Assembly: GCA_030407085.1 (NCBI GenBank)
Contig: CM059584.1
Span: forward strand, 144,264,001-144,328,000
Direction of reading: 5' to 3'
From: Trichopria drosophilae
Lineage: Eukaryota; Arthropoda; Insecta; Hymenoptera; Diapriidae
Length of the DNA stretch: 64,000 nt
A program made the translations under genes and the position numbers. The notes under the pieces were generated by a model that worked only from the letters and a program-made list of their open reading frames with translations, ran no database searches and was not told where the DNA came from. This document shows, piece after piece, positions 22,148-33,689 of the stretch. How positions within the stretch are numbered: position 1 is the stretch's first letter; every line of letters starts with the position of its first letter.

Positions 22148-25100
22148 AAAAATATTGATTGAAGTATCCAAAATTAATAATCGAATAGTGTCACTCTTAG
22201 CAGAGTAGCCTTTTTTATAATAAATAGGAACATCGGTATTCAAGATCGAATAGTTTGATGAGAATATTTTTTTTTAAATTAATAAATTTTGTTATTAAAT
22301 TTTTACTTATAGTTTACAATGCATTTAATGCCAATATGTAAAAAGCGTAGGTTTGTATAAAAGTAGGTTAGTAGGGGTCTGACAATAACCAATTATTAGT
22401 GGTGGTTTTGGTGAGGCGACAAATTCCTAGAGTGTCTCAAAAGGAAGGGGAATATGTTTTCAGGGAGTGGGGGGCTCAAAGTGTTTGGAACGACATCGAA
22501 CGGATTACTTCATCCCTTCGAAACTAGCCTCAAAACAGGCGGCATGAGTTTCCATATGCATTTCATTGAAATTCGTTTGATATCAATTTGAATTTTAATC
22601 GTCTGCTAGCTAAGCCAATTTTATTATTCATGGTTTGCAATGGGCGAATATTAGATATATTCAATTTTTCAAGGAATTGTGTATCTTTATTATGAAATAA
22701 TTATCCATATATATTCTAGATGTGGACTTTAAAGGTACAAAAAGTAAATAATGGTCGAATCCATTCCAAATCATGCTGCGGGTAAGGTAAAAATTTGGGT
22801 GTATGTATTTTACCGATTTTGAAAAAGATCATTTTAAAAAAAGTATTTCTGCTTTCAAATATAAAAAATTAAAAACACGTTATCAAATTTCTTTTTATAC
22901 CTAAATGCGATAATTAATTTTCTCTTGATGTTTCTGACAGGTGACTTTAAGTTCTTGAAAATTTCATTGAAAGTTTAAAAAAATCTTCAAAATTAACAAA
23001 ATGGCATCAGATTTTCTAAAAATAAATAAACTCAATTTTCTCAAAATGATGGTGATTAATAGATTATTCATTTTCATGTTATGAAATCAAGATACGTTCT
23101 TAAATTTCATTACATGTTAACTGGTATTATACTGAGAAATTTTGTTGAAAATGATAAACTATAAATCTACGTATTAATGAAAGTTGTGTCAATATGAAAT
23201 ATCATATTACGCAATGATGGTGATGTGCCATTGTGAAATGGACGTAAAATACATATCTCAATATATTGTAAGTAACTGATATATTTGTTTCAAATCTCGA
23301 TGTATATATAAAAGCTTCCATTATATTTACTATAAATGTAAACAAATATCATTTGCTGGACATTTAGGTGTTTATTCAACAGTCACATGCGGACATTTCC
23401 TGCTTTAATCTGTTTTTATTTTAGTTATTAGCGTTTTTATTTAGAAAATTAGCGACTTTTTAGGCCTTCATTTTCACTTCTAGCTTTTGTTATAAATTCT
23501 CGAATTAGAATATCTTAGAATGTTATAAATGATGCCTCAAAAATATCTGGGGTTCAGTATGGTCTTTTTAAAAAAAAAAGTTAATATGATGGTTTCCAAT
23601 AAAATCCGAATAGTAACCGAATAGTAACCGAATAACAAATTTGATCGAAAAATGTTAGGAGGCCCTGACTATAAAACAGTCAGCTTTCCCAAATAAATGA
23701 ATCCTAAGAACAAATTTTTTAAAATTTTTGTATTTTGTTATATTTTGTCTATAACCCTTTTCGTCTCAAAAGTCCGGAATTTGGACACAACTTTCAGCGA
23801 TGTAACTTTTGTTCCAAACAACGTTAACAAAAATTGAAATAAGTCAAAATCAATAGATTTGGACCTATTCTTTCAAATGCCGTGGTCAGAATCAACCGGA
23901 AATCACAGAGAAAAAAGTTATGATCATTTTTTCGAAAAAATACTGATTTTTTCGACATTTTTTCCCAATAATTGCGTTTTTTGACATTGAAAAGGGCAGT
24001 GCTGATCATTGCAAAACGTACTAATCGCGTCTTTTTGCTCAGACCATTCTTCTCCCGTCGGATTTTTTTCAAAAAACAAAATGGCGACTTCAAGATAGCG
24101 TCTCCAAATTGTAATTTTACATTTTCTCCCACAAATATTGATTATTTGACCGCGTTACGGCTCAAATCACGGAGAACTGGGATGAAAAAGTAATTATTAT
24201 CATTTGTGAATATTTATTCCTATCATGATTCATTCATAACCTCAAATTAGTTGTGTACAATGGGTTACTACCGATATTTAGTCTGATTTTCACTCAATTT
24301 GCAGGTCGCAGGTCAATCCAAATCTTATAGTGCAACATAACTTTCAATATCTGCAATATTGATTTACAAAATACAAAACAAAACACAAAAATAAATAACA
24401 AATATTTCCTCATTGCCTCCGCGAGTTTTGAATACAAAAAAAAATGAAAGTAATAAAATTAAAATAAAAAAAAATGAAGAAAAGTATTTTAAAAATAAAA
24501 AAAGTCGAACTGTACTAAATTTTTAGGTTATAACCAGATAATTAATAGGTCATAAGGGTATATGGTCATTTTTAATTTCACACATAGGTAATGTTACGGA
24601 AACGTCGAACATTGTGTGAAAATTAGACAAATAATCGGTATAAACCCATTGTGTCTAATTAATTTGAGGTTATGAGGTTACGAATAAATCATGATGAGAC
24701 TAGGAATTCATAAATGATAATAATTACTTTTTCATTGCAATTCTCCATGATTTGAGCCGTTACACGTTCAAATAATCGATATTTGTGCGAGAAAATTCAA
24801 ACTTACAACTTCCAGACGCCATCGTGAACCCGCCATTTTGTTTTTTGAAAAAATCCGACGGGAGAAGAATGGTCTGAGCAAAAAGACGCGATTAGTAAAA
24901 CCAGTATTTTTTTCGAAAAAATGATCATAACTTTTTTCTCTGTAATTTCCGGCTGTTTCTGACCACGGCATTTGAAAGAGGAGGTCCAAATCTATCGATT
25001 TTGTCTTATTTCAATTTTTGTTAACGCTGTTTGGAACAAAAGTTACATCGTTGAAAGTTGTGTCCAAATTCTGGACTTTTGGGACGAAAAGGGTTAATGG

Positions 25101-25388
25101 GTTAAGAAACATTAGGGTGCTACACGGTTTAGTTCGTCGGCCTCAATAAAGCAATTACGAAAAATCGGTTATTATCAGACCCGTGATTTTTGTACACGCC
25201 TACGCTTTTTACTAATATTTTTTACTACGATTAATACGTTTTAAACTCTAAATGAAAATGGGAAAACTAATATCTTCTACATAAATTCTCTTTTATGTCG
25301 AATTTGTTCCTATTTATATTAAAAAGGATTGAGGGTGTGAGGGAAACGACTCCATTATTAATTTCGGATATTTGAATGAATATTTTTG
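22148..25388. mobile_element. Large fold-back element, about 3.2 kb, with a nested insertion
   Basis: The left arm (about 22148-22440) reappears inverted on the right (about 25100-25388). Matched blocks include the 22207 region (CCTTTTTTATAATAAATAGG) against 25303-25325, GTAAAAAGCGTAGG (22338) against its inverse at about 25202-25215, and GGGTCTGAYAATAACC. Identity is imperfect, so the copy is old. The TTAA element at 23755-25093 lies inside it, next to the right arm, and must have inserted later or been part of it. No transposase frame survives and no target duplication is obvious, so the superfamily is unknown. Confidence 0.55.
23751..25097. mobile_element. TTAA-type fold-back element, piggyBac-type termini (1339 bp)
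   Basis: CCCTTTTCGTCTCAAAAGTC at 23755 is matched by the inverse GGACTTTTGGGACGAAAAGGG ending at 25093. TTAA follows on the right (25094-25097); the left flank reads ATAA (23751-23754), one change from TTAA. The arms are several hundred bases long (to about 24300 and from about 24590) and include TTTTTGCTCAGACCATTCTTC with its inverse near 24875. The ends CCCTTTTCRT are shared with the element at 3917, so both probably used the same transposase. Nothing inside codes for protein; frames in the arms are repeat-driven. Confidence 0.7.
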
Positions 25389-27069
25389 GTCCCATTGTTG
25401 TGCTACATTTCAGCTTGGTTCCCAAATATAGGAAACAGCGACAGTCCATTGGAAATTATCATTTCGTTTATAAAGTAGCATTTCGCTCAGATCGGGGAAT
25501 GCAAATCCCAAAAGATATTTTATCTCCGATTAACTCTCATGCGGGAATTTACGCGCGACCGCTCATGCACGACGCGTTCCGTACTGACAAGTAGCGCATC
25601 CTGCTCGATTGTCAGGGTGGTGCGTTGCAGTAATCAATTTTTGGAATGGATGAAGCACGTAAGCTCCATTTCCACTAGCAATTAAAAGCGACTCGAATTT
25701 CCTTTAGCCTTCCCACCTTTGGGGCTTGGCGAACTCTTAGTTCACAAGCCCAGCGAATAAGAGCCGATCTTTTATCGTCGCATCGATCTACCATTTCGAG
25801 TTCCTAAACGGAAATCTAAATGAAGGTAGCAGCCGATAGCATGTACTTTGGTCGTCGTTCAGAGCGAACATTGGAATGTTTGTATCCACGTACGAGATTC
25901 CGCGGTAAGGATACGGAGACAGGTACAATGGTCACAAGGATGAAAGAGGATTGAAAAGGGATATTGGAAAGCCCTAGTTAATGAGGAAGAGGCGGCAGAG
26001 GACGAAAAGTGAGAGGAATAAAAAGATGGTGAAAGAAAAAAGAAACGGGCAAATTACGGATTGTCGATCCTAAAGTGAGAGAGAGGGAGAGAAGGGGGAA
26101 AGCGAAAAGAGAAAGGCCGGCTAGAGGTACAGGACCGCGAGAATGCAGGGAAGAAGAGAAAGAGAAAAATTAAAGCTCAAGATAGATTGTGATAAATAGG
26201 CGGTAAAGAAGTGAGAGGCGAAAGCAACCAGAAAGTGAGATAGACTGAACGATTTTAGAGAAGAGAACTAAGAGCAGTAAGCTTGGAATGACGCTCGATC
26301 CAAACTAAATTAAAAGCAATCGCTAACCCGAAGCGGTGAATTCGGAAAATCCGAATACTTCGATGTCTCGCGTAACAATTTACACAAGAAATAATTCAAG
26401 AGCTGGAAATAAAATAATTAAACGATTGGTTGCAACCTAACCAACAAATAACCAATATTCACATTGTTTAGAGGCATATAAATAATTGAGTCTTGAGTAA
26501 AATTTATGGAAAATCTACTTTGCAAACAATTAATTCAGTGCAACAATCTTTTATATTTGGATTATTGTAGGGTGACTGAAGAGATGGAACCATAAAATCG
26601 GACATACGAATTCGCATTTTAACATTTGTAACAAAAAAAAGTACTGCGACAAATGTGCGATATTCTTTCCCTATAAATACCCGAAAAAATATTTGGTGGA
26701 GCAAGTAAATTTTCTATAGTTCCTTTGAAGTGTATTACATTTGATTAAAGATCGACTTGATATTGAACAATCGGAGTTGTAAGTAAGTGTAGAAGTAAGT
26801 AGATTCATGTTTTAACGTTTCAATGCAAACAAAAATAAAACAAATATGATAAACTCCTTTTAAGATTACTTGGAATTAATATTATTGTTACACTTATTAG
26901 TACTTGAATAGTAACAAACGAACAGTTACTACTTAAAATGTTTTGTCTGATCATCCGATTCTAACTACTTAATCCTTTCGGGCATCACCTGATGTCACTT
27001 TGTAAACAATTAAAAGTAGTTTTTATTATTTACGATTTATCCGCATTTTTGTAATTTAATATGCACTGG
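25389..27069. other. CpG block followed by a purine-rich tract and AT-rich DNA
   Basis: A moderate-GC block (25480-25900) passes into a strand-asymmetric GA-rich tract at about 25975-26280 (runs such as GAGAGAGAGGGAGAGAAGGG). After 26340 the sequence is AT-rich. I find no credible coding frame or RNA gene. Confidence 0.35.
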
Positions 27070-27399
27070 ATTAATATATTCTTACATAGTATTGGTTTTT
27101 TCGGTCATATATATAATAGAAATTAAAAATGGTTGAGTTTAATAAAGATTTAAAAATTAGTGGGAAAACAAACAAGGGTGAATAATTTGTGTACACATAG
27201 CCTTGAAGAGGACTCATATCAGAGTCAAAACGTTGCTAGATTTTCATTTATTATTTATATTACTAAAACCCTCCAAATTATTAACCCTTGTGTGTTTTTT
27301 TCTTTTTCCTCTAATTTTAAATCTTTATTAAACGCAACCATTTTTTATTTCTGTTATATATATGACCAAAAAAACAATACCATTTAAGAATATATTAAT
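27070..27399. mobile_element. 330-bp fold-back with a hammerhead-like core in the spacer
   Basis: The arms 27070-27189 and 27274-27399 are inverted copies: ATTAATATATTCTTA at the left end pairs with its near-inverse at the right end, and GGTCATATATATAA, AATGGTTG and GTTTAATAAAGATTTAAAA recur inverted. The 84-bp spacer contains TTGAAGAG, stem GACTC (27211-27215) with GAGTC (27222-27226), then AAAACGTTGC. That is a hammerhead-like core with changed bases (C-to-T, G-to-A) and one extra base. No stem III or cleavage site was found, so catalysis is unlikely. No secure target duplication was seen (TAATTTA at 27052 and 27396 is weak). Confidence 0.6.
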
Positions 27400-27863
27400 T
27401 TATAAAACGGTCGGAAAATTAAAATCTATCAAATGTATATTCACTAGCAACAACATTTTTTAATTATTTGTCAATTTATTGATAATTAAAAAATAATTTC
27501 TAAAAAATGTTGAATATGAAACGTTGGGCATGAACACAACATTTTTTAAGCCAAAAATCCTTTTGCTAATCAAAAATAAAAAATTGCAACTAAACCGTAA
27601 ATGCCATTTTATTATTCCACCATCCTACAAGAAATTTACATTTTGAAAATAGGCATTCAATATGGCCGACCACAATATAAAAATTTTCGTTATTATAGTA
27701 AAGTTCAAATATACACATTTTAGATTAAACCAGAAATATTTTAAATCTTGGTAACCATCATCGATTCGAAAAAAGTAACTTTTATCTTTTCGGTTGGCCA
27801 CCTTAGCTGAAAATATTGTGATGGTAATTTTGCTTTTTTTTTTTAAATGCAGATTTTTTTTAG
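27400..27863. other. AT-rich spacer
   Basis: AT-rich DNA between two mobile elements. ACATTTTTT motifs occur in both orientations around 27450-27545, but I cannot define an element. No gene. Confidence 0.35.
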
Positions 27864-27999
27864 GTTTCTTCGTAATATAAAGTGTTGTAATTGTAGTCCA
27901 GGAACCGTAATATTACTTAAATAAATAAAAAAATGGCCAACACGGTTCAAACCTATTGGTTGACAAAAGGACCAAACAGGTCTTTTTATTTCCAGCCCA

Positions 28000-28031
28000 A
28001 CGTTTCGACCACTCTTGGAGGTCCTCCTCAG
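28000..28031 (-). repeat. Hammerhead-like core in the Penelope tail
   Basis: On the minus strand the order is CTGAGGAG, GACC, a 9-base loop, GGTC, GAAACG. The conserved CUGANGA and GAAA segments are present and stem II has four pairs (GACC with GGTC), but one extra G separates the core from stem II. No convincing stem I or stem III with a cleavage triplet was found nearby. Penelope-like elements are known to carry hammerhead motifs in their terminal repeats, which fits this position. Activity of this copy alone is doubtful. Confidence 0.5.
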
Positions 28032-28222
28032 GGGCATCTATTAATAGATACATAGAAAAAAAACCAACAAAATATAACACACGAAAAAAATATAAACAAA
28101 AATATAAATTAAGGACATTTTCACTCATTACAATAAAATAATCATAAAACAAAAACACGCACCTGACATGAGTAACTGTACGTCGTATACTAAATTTGTG
28201 ACACAGATTACACTGACTTGTA

Positions 28223-28248
28223 AACATACACACACATACACACACACT
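28223..28248. repeat. CA-rich microsatellite
   Basis: An imperfect (CA)n run with TACA interruptions lies in the 3' tail of the Penelope-like element. Confidence 0.8.
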
Positions 28249-28335
28249 CTTAGACTCGCAGTACAAACATAATACATAATTAAATGTGTCAATCCTATAT
28301 ATACAAATTCGTTACTTTTTAAATTACAATGTTAT

Positions 28336-29352
28336 TTACAAATCATTAATTAAAATATTATAACTGTTACTTAATTTTTCTGTGTCCGTTCTAAAATTTA
28401 TGCTCGATTTTTGTTTTTTAATATGGATCATTTCTTTAATGTTACGTTTTTTCCAATGTGGTTCTGTTTCCAAAATTTCCACTTCAGCAAATTTAAAACT
28501 ATGTCCTGTATTCAGCATATGTGATGTTAGTGCTGTATGACCAATTTCTCTTTTCCAATTATTAGTATGTTCATAGATTCTTTTTTTTAAATACCTTTTT
28601 GTTTGCCCTACATATGTAGCTGTACATTCACTGCAGTTTATCTTGTAAATTATATTCGATTTTTTTAATATATCTATCTCATCAATTTTTGTTTTGAACA
28701 ACGATTCCAAAGAGTTGAAACGTTTATTGTATATTTTAATGCCAAACGTGTCATATATCTTCTTAATCCTTTGGTTGAATTTATTGATATACGGTATTAC
28801 TATACAATTTGAAAAGTCAAAAATTTGTCCCGTGTTAATTTCCTGTGTTTTTTGTCTATCTTTTAAAATTTTAATTCTATTGTTAATATTTTCTTGTATA
28901 AATTGAAAGTCATAACCATTCTTGTGTAAAAAAGTGTAAATATATCTTAAATTATTAAAATGGAATTTTTTATTGGAAAGTAAAATAGCTCTGTCAACAA
29001 GCATTGAGATAATGCCACGTTTCATATGTATAGGATGATGAGAATTGAAATTCATATATTTCCCCGAACAAGTCGGTTTCCTATACCAATTAGTCAACAA
29101 TATGTTCCCTTCTTTAAAAAAACATACATCCAAAAACGGTAAACTGTTGTTTGTTTCCAGTTCAAAAGTAAATTTAAGGTTAGGATGGTAATTATTGAAC
29201 ATGTTGACAAGATATTTGATGTCATTTTCTGGATAAATCATGAATATATCATCCACATATCTTTTGTAGAGTGCAGGTTTCTTCTCTAATTGATTTAGAA
29301 TTTCATCTTCTAAATCGATCATTACTAAATCAGCTAGTGTATTTCTTAGTAA
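28336..29352 (-). CDS. Penelope-like reverse transcriptase/GIY-YIG endonuclease, 5'-partial
   Basis: The frame has no start of its own. It enters at the insertion boundary with LLRNTLADLVM, part of the conserved reverse transcriptase palm, and runs 338 codons to a stop. Counting from the first Met (29322): YVDDIF at 22-27 holds the two catalytic aspartates of motif C, LPFLDVCF is at 61-68, and WYRKPTCSGKYMNF (79-92) follows as in Penelope thumb regions. The GIY-YIG nuclease starts at IIYKINC (224-230) with YVGQTKRYLKKRI (237-249). It has a CxxC pair (C230, C233), Arg248, His252 and His268/His274 as expected of the Penelope zinc-linked nuclease. In intact elements the protein nicks target DNA and copies RNA at the break. 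The N-terminal half of the transcriptase is missing, so this copy cannot work alone. Confidence 0.93.
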   Translation of the reverse strand, partial: LLRNTLADLVMIDLEDEILNQLEKKPALYKRYVDDIFMIYPENDIKYLVNMFNNYHPNLKFTFELETNNSLPFLDVCFFKEGNILLTNWYRKPTCSGKYMNFNSHHPIHMKRGIISMLVDRAILLSNKKFHFNNLRYIYTFLHKNGYDFQFIQENINNRIKILKDRQKTQEINTGQIFDFSNCIVIPYINKFNQRIKKIYDTFGIKIYNKRFNSLESLFKTKIDEIDILKKSNIIYKINCSECTATYVGQTKRYLKKRIYEHTNNWKREIGHTALTSHMLNTGHSFKFAEVEILETEPHWKKRNIKEMIHIKKQKSSINFRTDTEKLSNSYNILINDL

Positions 29353-29366
29353 GTTTCTTCGTAATA

Positions 29367-32300
29367 ATCATGTCTTTTAACATTGCAAAATGAAATACTG
29401 ACGATTGCAAAATGGGGAAATCGGGTATTTTTTATAAGCTCTTTTCTTTTTTCTGACTTTCTTCAAAAAACAAAATCTTGGCTTAAAGAAGAGAATGTGT
29501 AATATAACAAATTTATCGTATAACACGTAAACGTAAATGTTTTCTGATTTTCACTCTTTTCCCTGTGTTTCTTTATGGTGTGACGAAACGAACAATATAG
29601 TTAACTATTGCTATTCAGTTTGTAAACTCAATGAAAATAAATACCAGTGTGAATACCAATTCATCCTCAAATTATTGATATGAAAACAGTTCATGCCGAA
29701 CTTTGAATACAATACATTATCTAAATGCCATTGCTTCACAACTATTCATATTGCGTTCTTTAGCCGTCAATATATGTTTAGCCATTGTTCTATTAACGCC
29801 ACGAAGAGATAAACGCGATATGAGGGATAGTTTTTTTAGTTTTTAAATATTTTTACTTTTTTTATTTTTATTTTTTGTACATTTTATTAATGTTTCTATG
29901 ATGCATCAAATAGCATCATGTCATTGTGATACATTGATCTATGCAATTTTTTTTAATCTCATGAATAGATTTGAAACTAACCTTAGAAAAATAACTGTTA
30001 AATTTGTTTTTCACACGATAACGACGCATTAGAAAATGAATTAAAAACAGAACAAATTTCCATAAAAACAGCTGATATATGACATATTTAAGGTTAGAAA
30101 TAAATTCTTTTGAGGTTAAGTATTTAGAATTGACGATTATCACATCTTGACCAATTCTTCATATCTTAAATCGTTACATCATCACATAATGGATACATGC
30201 GCAAGAAAATGAAGTTCTACATTGGCATGAGCCATATTGGTGATAACATTTTGATTTTTGAAAACAAATCTGATGGAAAAAGAAAGGGCTAATAAAAACA
30301 ATTTTATGCAATCGTGAATATTGTTTTTTTTCATATCCAAGTTCACGATTTTTGGGAATAAATGTTGGAAAACCCTTTTTTTAACAAAAAAAACTATGAA
30401 CATTTTTTTCTACGAAATCTGCCGATTTTAATAAAGTAATTAGGAGAGCAAATTTTCACTTATTTTTGGACATTCGGGAAGAATCATTCATTTTTATGTA
30501 AAGTAAAAATTACTATGTAAAGAACACTGTTCAAAGTTGATGGTTAAAAGTTAACTTTTGTTTTATTAAACAGAAAAGAAAAATATTAAATATAATTGCG
30601 TGTATATAATACTATTAGTAAAACATTTTGATTAAATTCATTCGTAGCGTAGAAAAGCCATTGGGATTTCGTGGTCATTAATTAGTATAGAAGCTTTGCT
30701 CTTCCAATTACCGTAAAATGTTTCTAAACATTTCTATCTACAGGAATGTTTAGAAACTACATAACTTGCAATTCGACAGCGATTCACTGGAATTTAACAT
30801 CGAATCGATAATGATGATGCTGACAGTAGAAAAAATAGAACTCTCAATTAAAAAGTAAATTTTTACTAAATTTTTCAGAAAATAACATCTATAAAAATCT
30901 TGAGAAATTTTTAAAAATATATAACTTTTGATTAAATAATAATCGAATGGAATTATGCATTTCTATCAATATCTAGGGAGCCAGAGTATCTTTCGGACAA
31001 ATTTTTCTTTTAGCATCATAATAGTGACACAAATTCCATATGATAGGAAAAATGCGTGCAAATACTCAAAATAATTTAATCTTTAGAGTTACTAATATTT
31101 CGTTTTTATATGTATGAATGTTTATAAAATTAAATAAGATAATCGAATAGTAGGGACTATGATGTCCGTTTTTTTTAAAGAAAAAATCTCTTTCATTTAT
31201 GTTTTGGCCTCCGATAATCTTCAAAATTCAAATATAAATTAGTGGAAAACTGCTAATTTGTAAACCAAAACTGGATTACTCATTCACTTAGTAATAAATG
31301 TTAGAAATGAAAAGTTAAATTCTCCACATTATAAAGTCATACATTATTTTTGACTACCAGGTTAGTAGAAACAACTTTTCGATTAATATAATTTAATTAA
31401 TACACTATAGTAACTTTGTACTATTTGTTTGTGAAAAATTGAATCATAGTAATCCGCTTTTCAAATTAAATTAATATTTTTTCACTAATTCAGATTTAGA
31501 AAGTATATCACCTGAAGGATAATTGAGTTCGATTTTTAAAACATCTCAGAAAAGTAAGGTAAAACTGACTTAAAACTGACTTAAGAATTTATTTTAAAAA
31601 GATAGATATTGTGCACCTTATTGGATCCTCCATTATGAATTTCGAGAATCCTTTCCAAAACAATTGAACTAGTTTCATTCGATCAAAGTCGATTAATTAA
31701 AAAAAGATGATTTCCTATAGAATTTTATTTTTTCCCTTTAATTATATGAATATGACGTCTTCATTTTTTAAAGACCACTCGCATATTTAATCAGACAGTG
31801 AAAAATTACGGATCGGCGGATGTAAGATCGTTATAATTTCCTACCGTGTCAAATTACTAGGACGAGGAAATCAATAACTTCATTTGACTTTTCAAGAGCT
31901 TTTCGAAAGTCATTGCGCGCAAGGATCACCGAGAAAGTAGCGCGGACTACATACGTGCTCGAGTAAGATCTTGATTTTTCAATGGTTACGTGAGCTAGAC
32001 CATTAAAGGCTACGTATAGTATGGCTACCGAGGGACGAAATAAGGAGGGTAAATGGCGGGGATTATCGAGAAGTGCAAGATCGACGGCCTATGTCACACT
32101 AACGACTCGGGAAAGCCTCGAATAATAAAGCTTTTACCGGATTTCGATTTTCCTTCCCAACATTAGGATGTTTACCAATTTAATGGTTGTTATGATCCGA
32201 CCATCCGATATAAAATTTTATTAAAGTCTGTTCTTTTTAATCCTAACGAATTCTGTAATTACATGTAATTTTTAACGACTAAGTTTCAATAATTCGGTCA

Positions 32301-33660
32301 TTTTATGCAGAATATCTTCCAATAAAAACTGTGTTAGATGTAGTTTGCAAAATTTTAATCTTGAATTTCGCAGATTATTTGTTCGTTTTTTCCGTTAATT
32401 TAACAATTAAGTTATGTTTTAAATTTTTAAAGCCAAGAATTTGATTCGAAATTGGATGGCACATACCCGACTGCTTTTATGGTCGAAAAAATCACATTTA
32501 ACCCTTTTTTCAATGGCAACTTTTTTGGTTATAACACGTTCTTGGTACCATATATCTATCGATGAACTTTTAAGAAAAATTATTAAGACAAATATTTATG
32601 ATTGTCAATTTTTCTTGATCTATCAGAATAAACATTAATCTACCTACAACTAAAATTTTTTTGAAATATTTCCGGACGTTCTAACTAAAAAAGTAAAAAA
32701 ATATATACTTAAAAAAAATGATAAGAATGAAGTTCTTAGAATTCATTGAAAAATTAAATTAAATTTTTTAGACTCTTTTAACGAATTGCGATATTTTTAA
32801 ATTAATTTCGAAATATTTTGTAGAAATATTGGTATATTCTTAGCATATTTTTTATAAAAAAAAAGTTACACAGAATAACTCTTAGAGTTCTTCATAGAAT
32901 ATATTAAAATCTTATGAGAATTCTTCATAAAACTTTGAATTTGTAAGACAAATTTCTCAAAATATAATTTAAATCATCGATGACATTTTACTTCTAAGAA
33001 GTTTTATTCTTATCTTTTTTTTTTAAACTCATAGTTTTTAAGCGTCTGGAAATTTTTAATGTCGTTACACACACCTGCTGCCAACAGGCGCAAAGTTTTC
33101 AAAAATAATGCCAAAAGTGGAAAAAGGTTTGCATTTGTGGTCATAAAATATATGGAGAATCACTCCAATGAATATCGTTTGAGAAAGAATGCTCATTTTT
33201 ACGCAAGTTTTTACGCATCATTCTATAGACTTCGTTTAATATTTCCAAATGCAGAGAATCAGTTATATTTATTTTCTGCCGGTATTTAAATAAATTATTT
33301 GTGGACCGATTCCCCATCTTGTTCACGACATTTACAACAAATTAGTGCCAGTTTTCCAGCTTCAAAATTACGTAAATTTACGTATATTTTATGATAACCA
33401 ATGAAACCCCGTTGTCAATTTTTGTCGTCATTCTTTTAGAAACTTCTCTTCTGCTAAGGCAAGATGAGTACTATAATGTGCGATACAAAACTTTAAAAAA
33501 TTTATCCACCTTTGACAATAGAATTCCAGCCTTTTGGTATTTTCTAATTTTAGTGGCATTTTTTTTAAACGCGGCGCCATATTGAATTTCCTGAAGGTCA
33601 ATTGAAGAGCGACCTAAAAAATGTCAGGATATTTATTTTTCAGTTTCTTCAAATTTGATT
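29367..33660. other. AT-rich region with one CpG island-like patch
   Basis: AT-rich DNA with no credible gene. A short patch at about 31800-32160 is clearly richer in GC and CpG. It includes a short frame from ATG 32053 reading MAGIIEKCKIDGLCHTNDSG and ending within 40 codons, without domain similarity that I can recognise. The patch could be a conserved regulatory block or an untranslated exon. Elsewhere only short AT-driven frames occur. Confidence 0.35.
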
Positions 33661-33689
33661 TTTCTGCGAAATACTCCATTGAAATTGAG

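Larger units (their letters stand above)
27864..29366 (-). mobile_element. 5'-truncated Penelope-like element with 14-bp target duplication
   Basis: GTTTCTTCGTAATA is directly repeated at 27864-27877 and 29353-29366, so the insertion spans 27878-29352 on the minus strand. It begins inside the reverse transcriptase gene and continues through a GIY-YIG endonuclease to the stop at 28336, followed by about 460 bases of 3' tail. The tail holds a hammerhead-like core near 28000-28031, which is a known feature of Penelope-like terminal repeats, and a CA-rich microsatellite. The truncation at the 5' side is typical of incomplete target-primed reverse transcription. The reading frame is uninterrupted, so the insertion is young relative to other repeats here. 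Confidence 0.9.

Noticed and set aside
28160..28190. Distant ACGACGT plus A as stem III and cleavage site for the Penelope hammerhead-like core
   Set aside because: Six pairs with the GAAACGTTG side are possible, but stem I does not pair and the loop would exceed 100 bases.
32053..32163. Short frame MAGIIEKCKIDGLC in a GC-rich patch
   Set aside because: It ends after 37 codons with no donor site that would extend it, and another frame overlaps it from an upstream ATG.
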